A stretch of DNA of 64,000 nucleotides. Origin: Phascolomyces articulosus (taxonomy: Eukaryota > Mucoromycota > Mucoromycetes > Mucorales > Lichtheimiaceae). The notes beneath the pieces are model-generated. The model worked only from the letters and a program-made list of their open reading frames with translations. It ran no database searches and was not told the DNA's origin. The stretch covers positions 930,001 through 994,000 of the forward strand of contig JAIXMP010000010.1 in assembly GCA_025677815.1 (NCBI GenBank). Reading direction: 5' to 3'. Position numbers and translations under genes: made by a program. This document shows, in pieces, positions 13,601-26,600 of this stretch. Position 1 is the first letter of the stretch. Each line of letters opens with the position of its first letter.

Positions 13601-14783
13601 TTTCTTCTTTAAGCTATAGATATATATCCCATATCTCATCAATTTCAATTCATTTACATCTATCGTCCCAATAACTTTCTCTCGAATTATGTACCTGATG
13701 GACTTCATCGGGATCCATTTCTGAACCTCGTTCACGTAAATATTTTTCCATACCAGCAACTTTAGTACATTCCGCAGTATAAAACTCCTTTGCCTGAAAA
13801 AACAAGATACGTTAGTCTATCATTGAAAAATGATAAAAAGGGATTAATGATAAAAAAAAGTTACCTTGATTGCATTGGTATGATGCATGTTTTTAAGTTG
13901 TTTTGCATTTTCTATTTGTTGATGATGCTATATATAAATATAAATATATAATTTAATATATACATTGTTTATTATTACTGCTTCTTCTCATTATTCCATG
14001 ACAACCCGTTCAGTATCCACTGATTATCCTTTAAAATAAACATACCAATCTTCTCATATCACGCTGTTCCTTAAGAAATCCATCTAATGGTGTTTCTAAA
14101 TGATGTTTTAATTGCTGAGCCAAATCCAAATGTGCACGAGCTGTTGTTTCAAGGGCACTTGGAATATGGGATAATGATTCTGCCAAAGTGCCTTCTTCTG
14201 CTTGACCAACAATTAATTGAGAAAGTTTTAAAAGTCGTTCACCATAATCTTCTTCTATTTGTGACCTAAAAACACGGGGTAGGGGAAGAGATGGTCTTAG
14301 CGCCTGTTCCTTCTTTATCTGTTTGAATAGATGGATAGATAAAACAACCGTTCTCACAAAAAAAAAGGAGAAAAACAAAAGGAAAGGAGGTTTAAAGGGG
14401 TTGGAGAAAAGAGCAAGGGGGTTCTTCCAGTAGTAGGTAGAATTATCGGTGTATTCTATGGTCTGTGTTGTGTGTTTGTATCTATATGTATGGGATATAT
14501 AATGAATGGTTTTTCAATATAAATATATGTACATTTACCTGATTTCATAAAGTTTTTTAATTTCTTCACAAGTTTGTTTCGAATTTCGTAATTTATCTAA
14601 TACAACTTCGACACCTCGATCGTCAGTATCCTATATTATCGAGATTATTATGTCAATCCGATGTATGTTCTATATATTATGAGGGTGGCAAAAAATAAGA
14701 ATCTCGAAGAAACAAAAAAGTACCCAGAATGAATCAGCGAAACGCAGCCTCGATGGCTGTCGAGGAGTAATAATAGCAGCCAT
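10624..14783 (-). CDS. F-BAR and SH3 domain protein (Hof1/Cdc15/Imp2-like)
   Basis: Nine exons (14783-14724, 14630-14539, 14265-14046, 13927-13865, 13793-13695, 13613-13432, 13327-13285, 13208-13112, 13019-10624) join in phase to 1083 aa. Residues ~15-290 form an F-BAR domain: FADSFWDTDDRGVEVVLDKL, then EEDYGERLLKLSQL and long charged helices. The middle ~700 residues are low complexity, rich in Gln, Pro, Ser, Asn and Ala, with many proline motifs. The last ~58 residues are an SH3 domain (ALWQYDAKIETEMSF, DNWWLAEQ, GLVPGNYME). Family role: bends and binds membrane at the division site and links it to actin and septum machinery in the cytoplasm. One SH3 at the C-terminus fits Hof1/Cdc15/Imp2 better than Bzz1, which has two. 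An (AAT)n inverted repeat lies just upstream of the ATG. Confidence 0.88.
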
Positions 14784-15756
14784 TGAAATAACGAGGTTGA
14801 ATTAAGATAAAAGAGAGAAAAAAAAGCCAGTATAAAATTTGTCTTTCTTCTTTTTTAAATATAATAATAATAATAATAAAAGAAGAATTATATATTTTAT
14901 TATTATTATTATTATTGACACAGCAAAAAAAAAAAAAAAAGCTACTTGAAAAGGTGAAGACCCATTTTCTATTTCTATTTTTAGAATATTCAAAAAAATG
15001 TATAAAGGACAAACACGTTTTTTTAGGTTATTTTACCAATAAAATACTAATTTATTCCACTTCATCCAACGTAAGTCTGTTGGTGGTATTGTTGGCTGAG
15101 TCAATGAAGTGTTGAAAACCCCATTTTTGGTTTTGGCTGTGTGCGCCATTTTTTATGATATATCGACGGCTTCTCTTTGAAATAGTATATTATAGAAGGA
15201 ATATCTGTTTACCAAACGATGATGGTTAAACAATAACCTTAAATAGTAACGAATGAACCTTTTTTTACATTTCATTCGGTACGTATCACACAAAGTTCGT
15301 CATCGTTGTCTGTGTTTGTTCCGTCAATTCCTTGGCAATATTGAATGATTAGATCGTTTTTCTCAAGCTTGTCATCATATTATTAAAAAAATCTGTTGTC
15401 GTCTAGTGGACATATGGTATATCAAGATTGAATAATGAATTCCAATAGATCAAATAAAGCAGTCGCATAATCATTATATTATTTGACTATTATATATATA
15501 TCTTTATATATAAAGTAAAAATGAGACAAACAATGAATGATGTATAAAAAAATAAAAAAAAATTAGAGTAATGAGGTGGTTGTTTTTTTATGTGATTTGT
15601 TGTTAGAACTGATGCATTTGAGCAAAAGAGAGAGAATATAAAATAGAATAGGTTGATAATGTGTGTCTTTTTTTTAAAATGGGCTTTAGTTTTCATTTTC
15701 TGGTTTTTTTTTGTATGAAAGAATGTATATGGTCAGGTCCTTTTTCCTTTCAATTT
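14784..15756. other. Intergenic: F-BAR 5' region and Yra1 3' region
   Basis: The stretch runs from the F-BAR start to the last coding base of the ALY/Yra1 gene (both minus strand). It carries the AAT/ATT inverted repeat described separately, T- and A-runs, and long AT-rich DNA. A GTCTAGTGG near 15400 resembles a tRNA A-box but has no matching B-box or cloverleaf. No coding region was found. Confidence 0.5.
14860..14916. repeat. (AAT)n/(ATT)n inverted repeat in 5' region of F-BAR gene
   Basis: About six AAT units at 14860-14880 face about six ATT units at 14895-14916, with a short AT-rich spacer between them. The arms are complementary over roughly 19 bp, so DNA or RNA could fold into a weak hairpin. 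It sits 77-133 bp upstream of the F-BAR start codon on the transcribed side, so it may be in the 5' leader. A slipped microsatellite is the simplest origin. Confidence 0.7.
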
Positions 15757-17387
15757 TTACATTTGAGTATCTTCATTCTATATTATAAAGAATGAAGGAG
15801 GTTAACAATCAAATCATCCAAATAACAAAAAAAAAACCACTTTTTCTTTCAACTTACAGGTGTTGCCATGTAACTATCCATGTCTGCATCAAGATCAGCT
15901 TCTGAAGGACGGGGACGATTGTCTTGACGACGGCTACGATTACCACCACGGTTACCACCTCTATTTCCACCACGATTACCACTACCGCGCATTGGACGTC
16001 TGGTAGGACCACCACCGGAAGAATGCTGTTGAGGCGCAGTAGTAGGTTGAGTAGCATAGCTTATACGCATTGGACGACCTATCATAACCATCCATTTAGG
16101 TTAAAATAAGGCTAAAACAATATAAACAAAAACACAAAAAAGTGTCGCAAATTTGATACATTACCATCCAATTCAACATTGTTATACGATGACATGGCCC
16201 GTTCAGCGTCATGTGAATTGGCAAACACAATATCAGCTACGCCTGCTGAACCACCCGTTGGACCCAAGTGCAAGAAAGCACGCTTCAATTGACCCATTTG
16301 ACCAAAGAGTTCCTGTTATTAAAAAACGTGGGTACAATCATTTTATTGATTAAAAAAAATGACACGTTTTTTTATCATGTTTTTTTTCTACCTTTCCCTA
16401 ATCCAATCCAACCCAATTATTCAAACTCTTTCTCCTGAATGATGAACAACCAATAACCCCTTTTTTTATACTTACATAAAGATCATTTTCAGTTACGTTG
16501 TAGTGCAAGTTGGAAACGACCAAATTGTTCCGCGATGTTCTATTTTGTTGGAATTGACTGGTGTTGTTGTGTTGTTGGTTGTTGCCGGTACGATAAGATG
16601 GTCGGGAACCGTAAGGTTGACGCTTTTTTTTGAATAATAAAAATAAGGTTGGAGGTTTGAAAAAAAAAACAAGTGTCAAAATATAATAATAAAAAGGGAA
16701 AACAACAAAAAGAAAAAGAAAACATAAACAACACAACGCCCCTCCGTTCCTTTTTTTTAAAAGCACAATAGAAAAAAAACGCATTTTGACACGTTTTTTT
16801 TAAATCTTCATATTTTGAATATGAGTAAAAGATTGACACAAATAAAAAAGGTGACGAAAAAAAGGGCAAAAAGGGAAAGTCAAAAACAATAAAAATCAAC
16901 ACCATTAAAATGTTGAAAAAGACCACCATCTAACACTTGTTGGCAAATCTGCAATGGCATTTTTCTCCACCGTTATATATATATTTTTCCTTTTTCCTCT
17001 CCTCCTCTTTTTTTTTTTTCCTTTTTTCTTTTTAGTACTGTCATGTGTGTGTGCGTGCACGATTTTGTGAAAAAATCAAACGTTGTATACATATGCCAAT
17101 AACAATCATTATAATGATTAAAAAAGAGAGTGTGTATTTTTTTTTGGCGAGTACCAAGGTTGTAAATTGGAGCGCTGTGTTGATATGTGTGTGTGTGTGC
17201 AATTGTGTATGGACTCTTAAACCCAACATACCGAATAGTTGTTTCCTGATCGAAAACTGCCACCACGATTAGACTTGCTTATGCCGCCACGGTTTCCACC
17301 ACGAGTGTTTTGTCGACGTTTGTCTGATCGGTTTTGTGTAATGACGTCGTCAAGCGCCATATCAAGAGCATTGGTACCAGAAGCCAT
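15757..17387 (-). CDS. yra1: ALY/REF-type mRNA export adaptor (Yra1)
   Basis: Five exons (17387-17232, 16622-16476, 16312-16165, 16078-15858, 15777-15757) join in phase to 230 aa, normal for Yra1/ALY. Near the N-terminus is the UAP56-binding-type helix (NALDMALDDVI), followed by an RG-rich block (NRGG repeats). An RRM spans about residues 85-165: RNP2-like LVVSNLHY and the loose RNP1-like GVADIVF usual for this family. A second RGG-type block (GNRGGNRGGNRGGNR) follows, and the C-terminus repeats the UAP56-binding signature (DLDADMDSYMATP). The last exon encodes only six residues plus stop (NEDTQM). Role: nuclear adaptor linking spliced mRNA to the Sub2/UAP56 helicase and Mex67 export receptor. 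The first intron (about 0.6 kb) is unusually long for this window, a feature also known to matter for autoregulation of yeast YRA1. Confidence 0.92.
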
Positions 17388-18098
17388 TGTTAATTTGTTA
17401 TTTGTTCTGAGAAAAAAAAAAGTAAAATGTGTGTATGTGAATGTGTAGAAACAAAAAAAAAAAGTGAAAGAAAATAAAGGAAAAGTTGAAAATTTGAGGA
17501 GATGCAAATCAAATAAAGTATTCTCTCCCAACTGTTTGAAGGTTTCAATACCCGATCGACCAATCAAAATTGCAATTATTGGTAGGCCTAAGTTGAAACG
17601 GTGAAATAAAATAATGATGATAATCACCATAAATGTTATATGAATGAAAAGGATATATAATGAATATCTCTTTTGAACAATATCAATCACATTTGTTTGT
17701 TTGCTTTTTCAATGATATCAATTGCTATTTGGAGATTTAGATATTCATCAAAAACAAAGAGTCAAAACAACAGTGTGATATATAATAAGAATGATGATCA
17801 TAGTAATAATGAGATAATGATGATAAAAATAAAAATAATATGTACAATTTAAATCAATAATAAAGAAGTGTGTGTGTGAAAGATGGGTATCATGATTATA
17901 TTCAACCCACTCTAAAATAATAATAATAAAAAACCAATAACAACAAAATAATATTTACTTTTACATACAACAGTTTTTTTGTGGGGGGGGAGTTTTTTTT
18001 TAAAAAAAAACAAAAAGGAAGAAGAGGTAATGTGTGTATGTGTTTTTATAATTTACATATAGGTGTTTTTTTTTGTTCTTTTCTTTCTTCTTTTTGTT
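17388..18098. other. Intergenic: yra1 promoter and MFS gene 3' region
   Basis: Both neighbours are on the minus strand, so this stretch holds the yra1 promoter and the 3' end of the transporter gene. It is AT-rich with poly-A/T runs and a G-run at about 17984-17991. No coding potential beyond short random ORFs. Confidence 0.5.
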
Positions 18099-20637
18099 TT
18101 ATGGATGGTCATCTTCAGCAAGAGCAGTCCATCCCCTTGATACAACCCAACATAAGGCTAGAATCACCACAGCTGCACGATAAGAATAGACAAAACCAGA
18201 AAATGTCATAATATTCTCATGGATATATGCATCCACCAAATAGCCAGACAAGATGGCTCCTAATGCTGGTCCCAAACTATTAAACAGTGCAGACATTTTC
18301 CCGCGTAATAACATGCGTTGATGTTGTCCGGCCGTTAGTAATACGCAATCCACTTGTCGTACGGCGATCAACCAAAGGCTATTAAATGCGGCTCCTATTA
18401 TTATTATTATAATTTGAATTAGAATGGATCATATCATTTACGCATTACATTCTTTTATCTTCTTTTGTTCAACATCTTTATCCTCATCCATTAGCAAAAG
18501 GAATGTCCCTTACCTTGTAATATCTGCAAGATGACAGCAGCCAAGCGTGATAAAAGGTAATCTGGCTGCAGCCAAGTATATCCAAAAGCACACACGATGA
18601 GGATCACATGAGCCACACCGGTAACAACAACCAAAGGGTAATGGTGGATTGCCTGTTACAAGATTTAAGATGATGAGAAGATTTTTTTTTGTTTACTTGT
18701 TTGTTTGTTTGTTTACATATGCAGAAAAAGAAAGAGAAAAAATGAGTATATTCGCCAAAAAACATACCCAATGAACAAGAGGTTTTGAAGCAGCTCTTGC
18801 TGCAACCGCAACCATTCCAACGATGCCGATCAAATGCATGGGTAAACCCAATCCATCATGAAGATAAATATATAATAATGCATTCATCATGGATGATCCA
18901 ATACCCGCCAAAAGAACCGTTAATAAAAGGGAATATTCAGGCCATGGATCAGATATATTTGTATGATGATTATTTAAATCAAAAGAATTATAATAAGGTG
19001 GTGCATTGGTTGCTCCTGTAGTAGCTGTGGTTTCATTTTCTTCTTCTTCTTCTTCTTCTTCCCCTCCTTGATGATTCAATGTGGATGGAGTATGATGATG
19101 ATAAATAAACGATGAAGTCAATGCAATAGGAAGGACTAACATGGGTGTTTCTGAAGGAGGGGAAGGTAATAATGCAAGTTGTAATGAAGGCATTTCTGAA
19201 AATAAGTAATGATCGTTATTATTTTCGTGAATATTATTAGCAGTGGTCGAGGCTGTTGTTGCCGTGGTGGTAGTGGCCCAATACTGTGATGAAGATCGGA
19301 ATGGGCTTGTACAGCATGTTGTTGCGCCACCTCCAACAAAGTCGGTACTGTCCCCTCTTTCGGTATCCGCACCGATGGATTCTGAAATAATACTATTCGT
19401 GGCCGTCGTTGCCATGGTGTTTACCGTACCTGTTGTCGTGGTCGTGGTCGTCGTTTGCTGTTGTTGTTGTTGTTTCATGGAAAGGTGTGTATTGGCATTA
19501 CTTGCCATCCTTCGTAACATACTTGCATCTTCTTCAGATATGTGGGATAATTGTTCATTAAATAAACAATAAGGTTTATAAAAATAAGTGGATGGTGGAC
19601 GATGTTCATAATAAGGAGACATAATGGCTGAATGAATTGAGTTATTAGATGTGGTGATGGATATGGTACTTGGTGTCATGGCCGTCGTCATGGGTTTCCC
19701 ATTGCCATTCATTGACGCCGTTATTGGATTTGCCATTGACATGGCCATTGTATTGGTAGGCGTAATAGGTGAGGTTGTTGTATGCTGTTGCGTTTCTCTT
19801 CCTACTATATAATTCGTTGGCGTTGTCATTGTTTCTGGAAAAGAGCGTTCAATATCAAAAGAACATTTCAAAAGGGGTGTTGTCACCTCGTGATCATCGT
19901 CTTGGATACCCAGTAATGCCGGATCAGCCGGAAGAACTGTTGTTGACAAGGACACGAGGAATAAAAGAACAGCGCCGATCAGAATTGTACCCATTAATGT
20001 ATCAAAGTCATGGTCCTCATCGAGTGACCAACCAATTGTCACAGCCATAATGGCTGCGGCCAGATCCCCCCATTGTCGTTGAGAATCTATAATCGTTCAG
20101 ATATATATATATATATATATACCAATTGAAATTATTAACTCTATTCTTATCATCTCTGTAAAACAAACAATAACTGTTACTCATGAACGAATGGAGCAAA
20201 AGAAGGATAGGATATGGATGATGATGACGATGATTACCATAAAACAACATTTTATAATCTCCCAATATTTTTATAATGGCACTATCGATTAATACAGTGA
20301 GGGGTTGATAAAAGATTCCATCAAGGAACATGCAGACAAGAGCAGCTGACCAGGCAAATTTCGCATGGGGCGGAATCCAAAGAATAAGCACCAGCGCGGC
20401 TGTTCCAACAGCTGTTAATAATGCCATGAAGAATCCATGAAGCATGGGTCGTTGATCAATGACCAAGACTGTCCACAAACCTAATGAAAGCACTCGACAT
20501 GCCAAAGGAACAGCTAATAAAATGCCAATGTCACTACATGTGAATCCAAGTAAATGAGATAAATATAATGGTAAATACGGCCGGACACTAGAAGCAATGG
20601 CATGAGAGATGCTCAAAAGCTTTGGCCAGAACAACAT
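18099..20637 (-). CDS. MFS transporter, MFS_1_like (MFSD6-type) family
   Basis: Four exons (20637-20238, 20086-18768, 18652-18514, 18394-18099) join in phase to 717 aa. The N-terminal half has about six hydrophobic helices beginning SSVRPYLPLYLSHLLGF, a typical MFS_1_like opening, and the cytoplasmic-loop motif QRQWGDLAAAI, equivalent to the conserved R-x-W-G-x-x-G segment of MFSD6/LacY-like proteins. The C-terminal half (from PEYSLLLTVLLAGIGSS) supplies the remaining helices, ending in a short tail WTALAEDDHP. Between the halves lies an unusually long low-complexity loop (about residues 190-400) with Thr, Gln, Asn and Glu runs. Location: a membrane, by family. Substrate unknown. The first ATG of the exon is used; the N-terminus before the first helix is very short, so an extra upstream exon is possible. 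Confidence 0.82.
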
Positions 20638-23600
20638 GTGGAAGTATAATAAATAATAATGAAAAAAAATAAGAAAGTTATTTATATGTATTTAAAAGAA
20701 AAAAAAGTTCAAAAGAAGAAGAAAAAAGCAAAAAAGAAGAAAGGACCAGGTGGATTGATACTAATAACTAAAATATAATAATAACTAAAATGATGGAGTC
20801 GATAAAGCCGAGATATATACATTTACACATATCACTCTAAAACATCTCTACCCACCCACACGACGGCAAGAAAAAAGATATAACAAAAAAAAGGGGGGTA
20901 TATAAAAAGTGATGAGGATGAGGATGATGCTGATGATGAGAGAGGGGGTTACGTAGAAAGAGACAGGGAAAAGGATTAACAAGGTAAAGAAAGGAAGGAA
21001 GGAAGGGATGGGGGTCAGAGCGAAAGTTTTATATAACGTGGGGGACCAAATCCAATCAAGGATCCTTCTTAGGGTGGCGTGTTGTTCTCTATTATTATTA
21101 TTATTATATATACCAAATAATGTTGTTGCACATAAGCTATATAGAAAAGATGGTAATAGCTAAGCCTATACCAGATAAAAAAATCAATGGACTCGTAATG
21201 ATAGCAATGTCATTCATAATATAAACATCATGTTTTTGTTGATGTTTATAACAGGGAATAAGTCGTGAGTCTATACCTGGTAATAAACAGAATGGTGATT
21301 ATAATAATACACTGTAGTACTATTAATTTGTCTAGTGGGATCTTCATCATCCTCCATTATTGTTTTATAATATATACAACATACATAACACAATCACTTT
21401 TCTCTTTATTATGATGTTCTGTGTGTTTAAATGAATGATACTCGTTACCTCTGGATTATTTTACACATTGTAATAAATAATATCTGCAACAAAATAAGCC
21501 CTTCAAATGATGGATGATGATCTACCTAATTTAGGGTTATTTTTTACTATCCAATAATAATAATAATATGTGAGAGAAGCATGGAACTTACCATTCGAAA
21601 ACTCCGCACGTTCTTTTTTTTTGCCAAGACATCCAGGTACCAACTTCTTGATGGAATTTTGCGATGCTTTTTTAATATTTTTAATTATTGCTATGATTGC
21701 TGCAGGTATCCTATAGTAATATATATCTCACATCATGTTATTTGATATATCATTCTTTTTGAAAGGAGAAATTAAATCATTGGATCCATTATTGAGTTAA
21801 TTTTTTTTATCCTATTCTACTACTAACTATGACATGCTGTTGATCTGAGCCTTTTCTTTTTTATATATAGATAAATATATCTACATATCAAGAATGATTA
21901 CATTATGTAACACTTTATATCAGACGATAGAATGAAAAATAAAAGACATATATTCCAAAAGGGTAAAAGGTAATAATGATGAAGGAGTGATAACAACAAA
22001 AAGAGCATAAGATGATGATGATATATGACAAGGGATTTTTTTTCTTTCATAGAAGAAAAGGGAGGATGAGGGTAGAGGGAGAAGTAAAGTAAGAATAATA
22101 GTAACCTCTGATAGATAATGAAGGATTCTTACTAGGTATTAATACTACACCCAGTAGTAGTAATAATTTGTGGTCAGTTTAGTTTCTTATTATTATATGA
22201 GTACTATGTATAAATATGTGATTCATATACTAATCTGAATATAAAACAACTGGATACCACCATCAGGAAATGCAAAGCATTGGGCAAGAAATACACTAAA
22301 AAAAAACTAAATGACTATTAATGACGGGATTATGTTGCCCTTTCTTTTAATTTAAATAACAAATAATGATATACAAACAGATAGAATAGACACAGTCATT
22401 TTGATTCAATGTTATGAATTTGATTTTAAATACGTTAAACTAATTTTTTTTTCTCTTTCTCCCTTCTCCCCCCACCCCTCTAAAAGAAGTATCGATGATC
22501 TAGAAGGAGGAGTTTAGTGTCTCAGTTAATGAAAAAAAACATAAACCCTAAAAGTCTGTTGATAATTATGCTTGTTCACGCGAATATATATATATATATA
22601 TATATAAAACAAGGTTCAAACTATAAACTATGAGAAAAGAATGAGTGGTTGTTGTTATGTTATGCAACTTGCTTTAATGTTTACATGGGTTACAAGCATC
22701 CTAAAAGTTTGTCATACTCAAATGATACTGGATACTTTCTCACTCTCTTTATAATTCATGAGAAGAGGGTCCAACAACAAGAAGAATATGAAGAAGGTTT
22801 TACGCTAAACAGGTATACGAGACCGAGGATTTACTGCAAGTGAATTTGATCATCCTCTTTTTTTTTTTTGGCGATCCATATAAATATAAAGGCAAATAAA
22901 AAAACAACGACATTGATATTACTTTAAGAAGGACCAGGAGAATTCAAACCCTCTTGTTTTTCTCTCGGGTTATCTCTTCATAAAGTATCAATAGAACCGA
23001 TATCATAACACCTTATTACCTCCGAGTAAGAAAAAAAAATTCCAGAAATCGGTTCTAGGTTTAAAGAAATCCAGGGGTTTTTTAGGTGTTTAAAAAAGGA
23101 TGACAAACATACAGCAGAAGCAAGAGGATCCTGTGAAGAGAAAGAGGGAGGAGGAGGTCGAGTAATGCGGTGGTGAAGGGGTTAATAAAGGAATTGATAT
23201 ATGATAAGAAGTATAATTTTTGGTGTTATTTATTTGTTTTTTTTGGGGGGGGGGGATACTATGATGCATAATAAGAAACAACTAATACATTTTAAGCAGA
23301 ACAACAAAAAACTCATAATAACAAAATATAAGTATTCAATCAAAAGATTTTTCTCTGCATGTTGATGATTAGAGTGTTGTTGTTTTTTTCTCAACATATC
23401 ATCGTTTGCATACATTGCTTTTATGTTTATAAACCAAGTCATAAATTATGGGATGTTTATATCTCGCATCATTTCTTAGGTCAGTGATGAGAGGCGGAGG
23501 GAGTATAACGCTCTGATGATACATATATATTGTAATCCTTGGCAATTTTTTTTTATTGGAGACTACATGATGATGGGAACTTTTTCTTCTTCAGGTAATT

Positions 23601-26600
23601 TTTGGAAATATTGGTGTTGGTGATGAATATCTGTAATTATTATTATTATTGTTTCGATGCAATAAAAAAAATGTGACATCATTTCTTTTCATAATTTTTG
23701 TTTAAGAATCCGTTGATATGCTAGTTGAAGTCAATAGCGACAACATTTTGCCTAGATGGACGTGTAGGCTACAACAACAAGCTGTACGAAAGTCATACAA
23801 AAAAATGTCTGGAAGTTTTCCATGGAGGACAGATGCATCGTTGAGGAACATGAAGAATGCATTTTGTTTTTTAGTTTAAATATATTATTATACGTATACA
23901 GACATATTATGCTTTTATATTTTTATTATACATTATTTATATACTATACACATAAGAATAATAACAACATGGTGGCTGTCCCGATGATGTGCATTGCGAC
24001 GTATACTAAAAACCAAAAGTTGGTTAAAGTTACTATAAGATAACTACTACCTACTACAGGTAAAATATCTGAGAAAATCATACATAATAATAATAACTTT
24101 AAAGAAAGAGAAAGAGAAAGAGATAACGATATAAAAAAATTATGCATAAAAATATAATGCATCATATTAACAAAAATGGTATATATTATTTTTTATATTA
24201 ATAAAAATTATTTCATCTATCGTGCTTTTTATTTTATAATATAAATTCATTTCAATAAGATGGGTGAAGTTATCATCATCTTCATTATATTAATAATAAA
24301 AATAAACGAAGGCATTTATCTAACGTGTATATCTATTTATATATATAATCGCTAAAAATACGAGTGTCTCATCATCATGTGCGCGTATATATCCGAGATG
24401 TATCATGCTTCCATTTTGATTGAATCGAAATTTTCAATTTTTATCTATAGATGCAAGTCATTCTCGATTCATCTTCATAATAATAGTAACTGCAATGATA
24501 ACATGTCGAAAAAAATGAATAGCGTCCGTCTAGATATTATTAGGGCAGTACTAACACGTAAATAGAAATTATACTACTGGTAATTTTTATTTAATAGCGC
24601 ATAGAAGCGAAAAAAAAGAACTTAAAGTACTACAAGTGATATGCAAAGAGCATAAGAACGTATTTCATTTGCTATGTTCGTTATCTTTGATTTATCGAAT
24701 CTACATGATAGTATTATTTATGATGGTAATTGCAGTACTTCTTGGAGTTGTACATGATCCCATTTTTATTTCCTTTTATTTCCTTTTGTCGATGAATGAT
24801 TCTGGAGGATATTTTGATTGCAGTAGTAGCTTCAGTGTCTAAACAAAATTTAGTATCATATCGTTATCGTACTTTTTATATAATGCTGAGATAATTGCTA
24901 TTATAATTAATATGTTGTAATATTTTTCATATCTATAAAATAAAGAATATGATAAGGAAGTTTTTTCTATTATATGGTGATGGATAATATTTATGCACTG
25001 TCTTTGCAATATGAGATTGTCATAAGCATATACGTAGTTTCATCCAACGTAACATTGTTCACTTTTATATAGAGTAGCTCCATATACATTGGTACTTCTT
25101 TGTTGCCAGTATCTTACCGACTAGGATGGATTACATACAAAGTAAATAACCTACATAGAGTAAAGGCTTATAAGTGTGTCACCAATCCATTTTTTATTTT
25201 TCTATTTATATATTTTTCGAAAGACGTATTTGTATTTGTATTTTTTTTATTTTTGGTGAAGAGTTTCTAAATAAACAACATATGCAGATGTGGTTAGGCT
25301 CTGGATTCAATCGAAAGGATTCATTTATTATAATAAATATCATCAATCCACTAATACTTTATCTACAGCCGTGCGATCCATTGATATTTCCATTATTCTC
25401 TGGTCCCAATATCTAATCGAATAGCAAGAGTGAAAAAAAGGTATCTGTGAGATGTATACTTATTGGATAGGTTTTTTTTTTTTTGAAAATGTAGAGTAAT
25501 TGTACCACATTATTATCTTAAGAAGCGATACCTTTTACAGGGATTACTTTAGTAAGAACACTTTGATTACTATACTATGGAAAGGAATCAAATGAATTCC
25601 TTATGTGTTGTGTTTGATTATCATGGAAAGCTCTCTTGTATACATAAATACGTATCAACAAAAAGCTCATTTTGAAGAATCAAATATTAGTATATTATAA
25701 TAATAAGGTGTAGTACGTAGTGGCAGCTTATACGATATATATATTATAAACTACTACAACATAAGTTGATAATTCTTGCTGTCAATCATAGCTCCACAAT
25801 ATATTGTGGCAACATAAATGGTATGTATGTGGAGGCGGTGGAAAAGACTTTTTTTCTTACCGTCTTGGACTTAACATGGTGTAGCGCTCCTTAGTCCGTC
25901 TAATAACTAACATTTTCTTTTACTATTATTATTATTATTTTTTCATTATTAGTAACAGCATTATTATTATTATTAAAGTATATTTTATTATAAAGTGTTA
26001 TAAAGTATTCTTATTGGCTGAAACCCATTCACATGCTACATTTGCTTTTGTAACAATTGCATTTGCTTTTGATAGCATTTGCATTTGCTTTTACAAATTA
26101 TTGCAAAAGCAAATAATATAAATAGAATATTAATTTCGATTAGAAAATCCTCAGTTCTTTAGGTCTTACTTAATTCTTAGTTCGTTACTTTATTCTCTTG
26201 ATAAAATATCTTAAACTTATCCTTTACTTCAGACTTTTATCTTTTGAATAAGTAATATAACACATTGTGCTCTATCATTTTATCATAATAAGACAGTTTA
26301 CCGTTTGGTTTCAGACATATAATTCCTGATAATAAGAACTCCCACACAATCTACCTTTATTTATTTTATTATTTGATCCATAACTGATTACTTCATACAG
26401 CTTTTATTAATATCTTTATCACATTATTTACACTTTTCAGAAGGTTCTATACCGCCGATAGAACGCTTCAATGGACAATCAATATGATACGTGACTAGGC
26501 AATTTCATTAGTGACATTGTTTTATAAGGGCAGGCAGTCAACCATCTTAATGTATATATTATTTTGTTAAATAAAGTCAAAACTTTCTAAGGATAATTAT

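Noticed and set aside
15385..15420. GTCTAGTGG, like a tRNA A-box
   Set aside because: No B-box (GGTTCRANNCC) at the right distance and no acceptor stem.
22609..22630. GGTTCAAAC, like a tRNA B-box
   Set aside because: Surrounding sequence cannot form T-arm, anticodon arm and acceptor stem.
23484..23520. GTGATGA followed by CTGATGAT, resembling C and D boxes of a snoRNA
   Set aside because: Only ~22 nt lie between the boxes, no terminal stem is present and no rRNA complement was evident.
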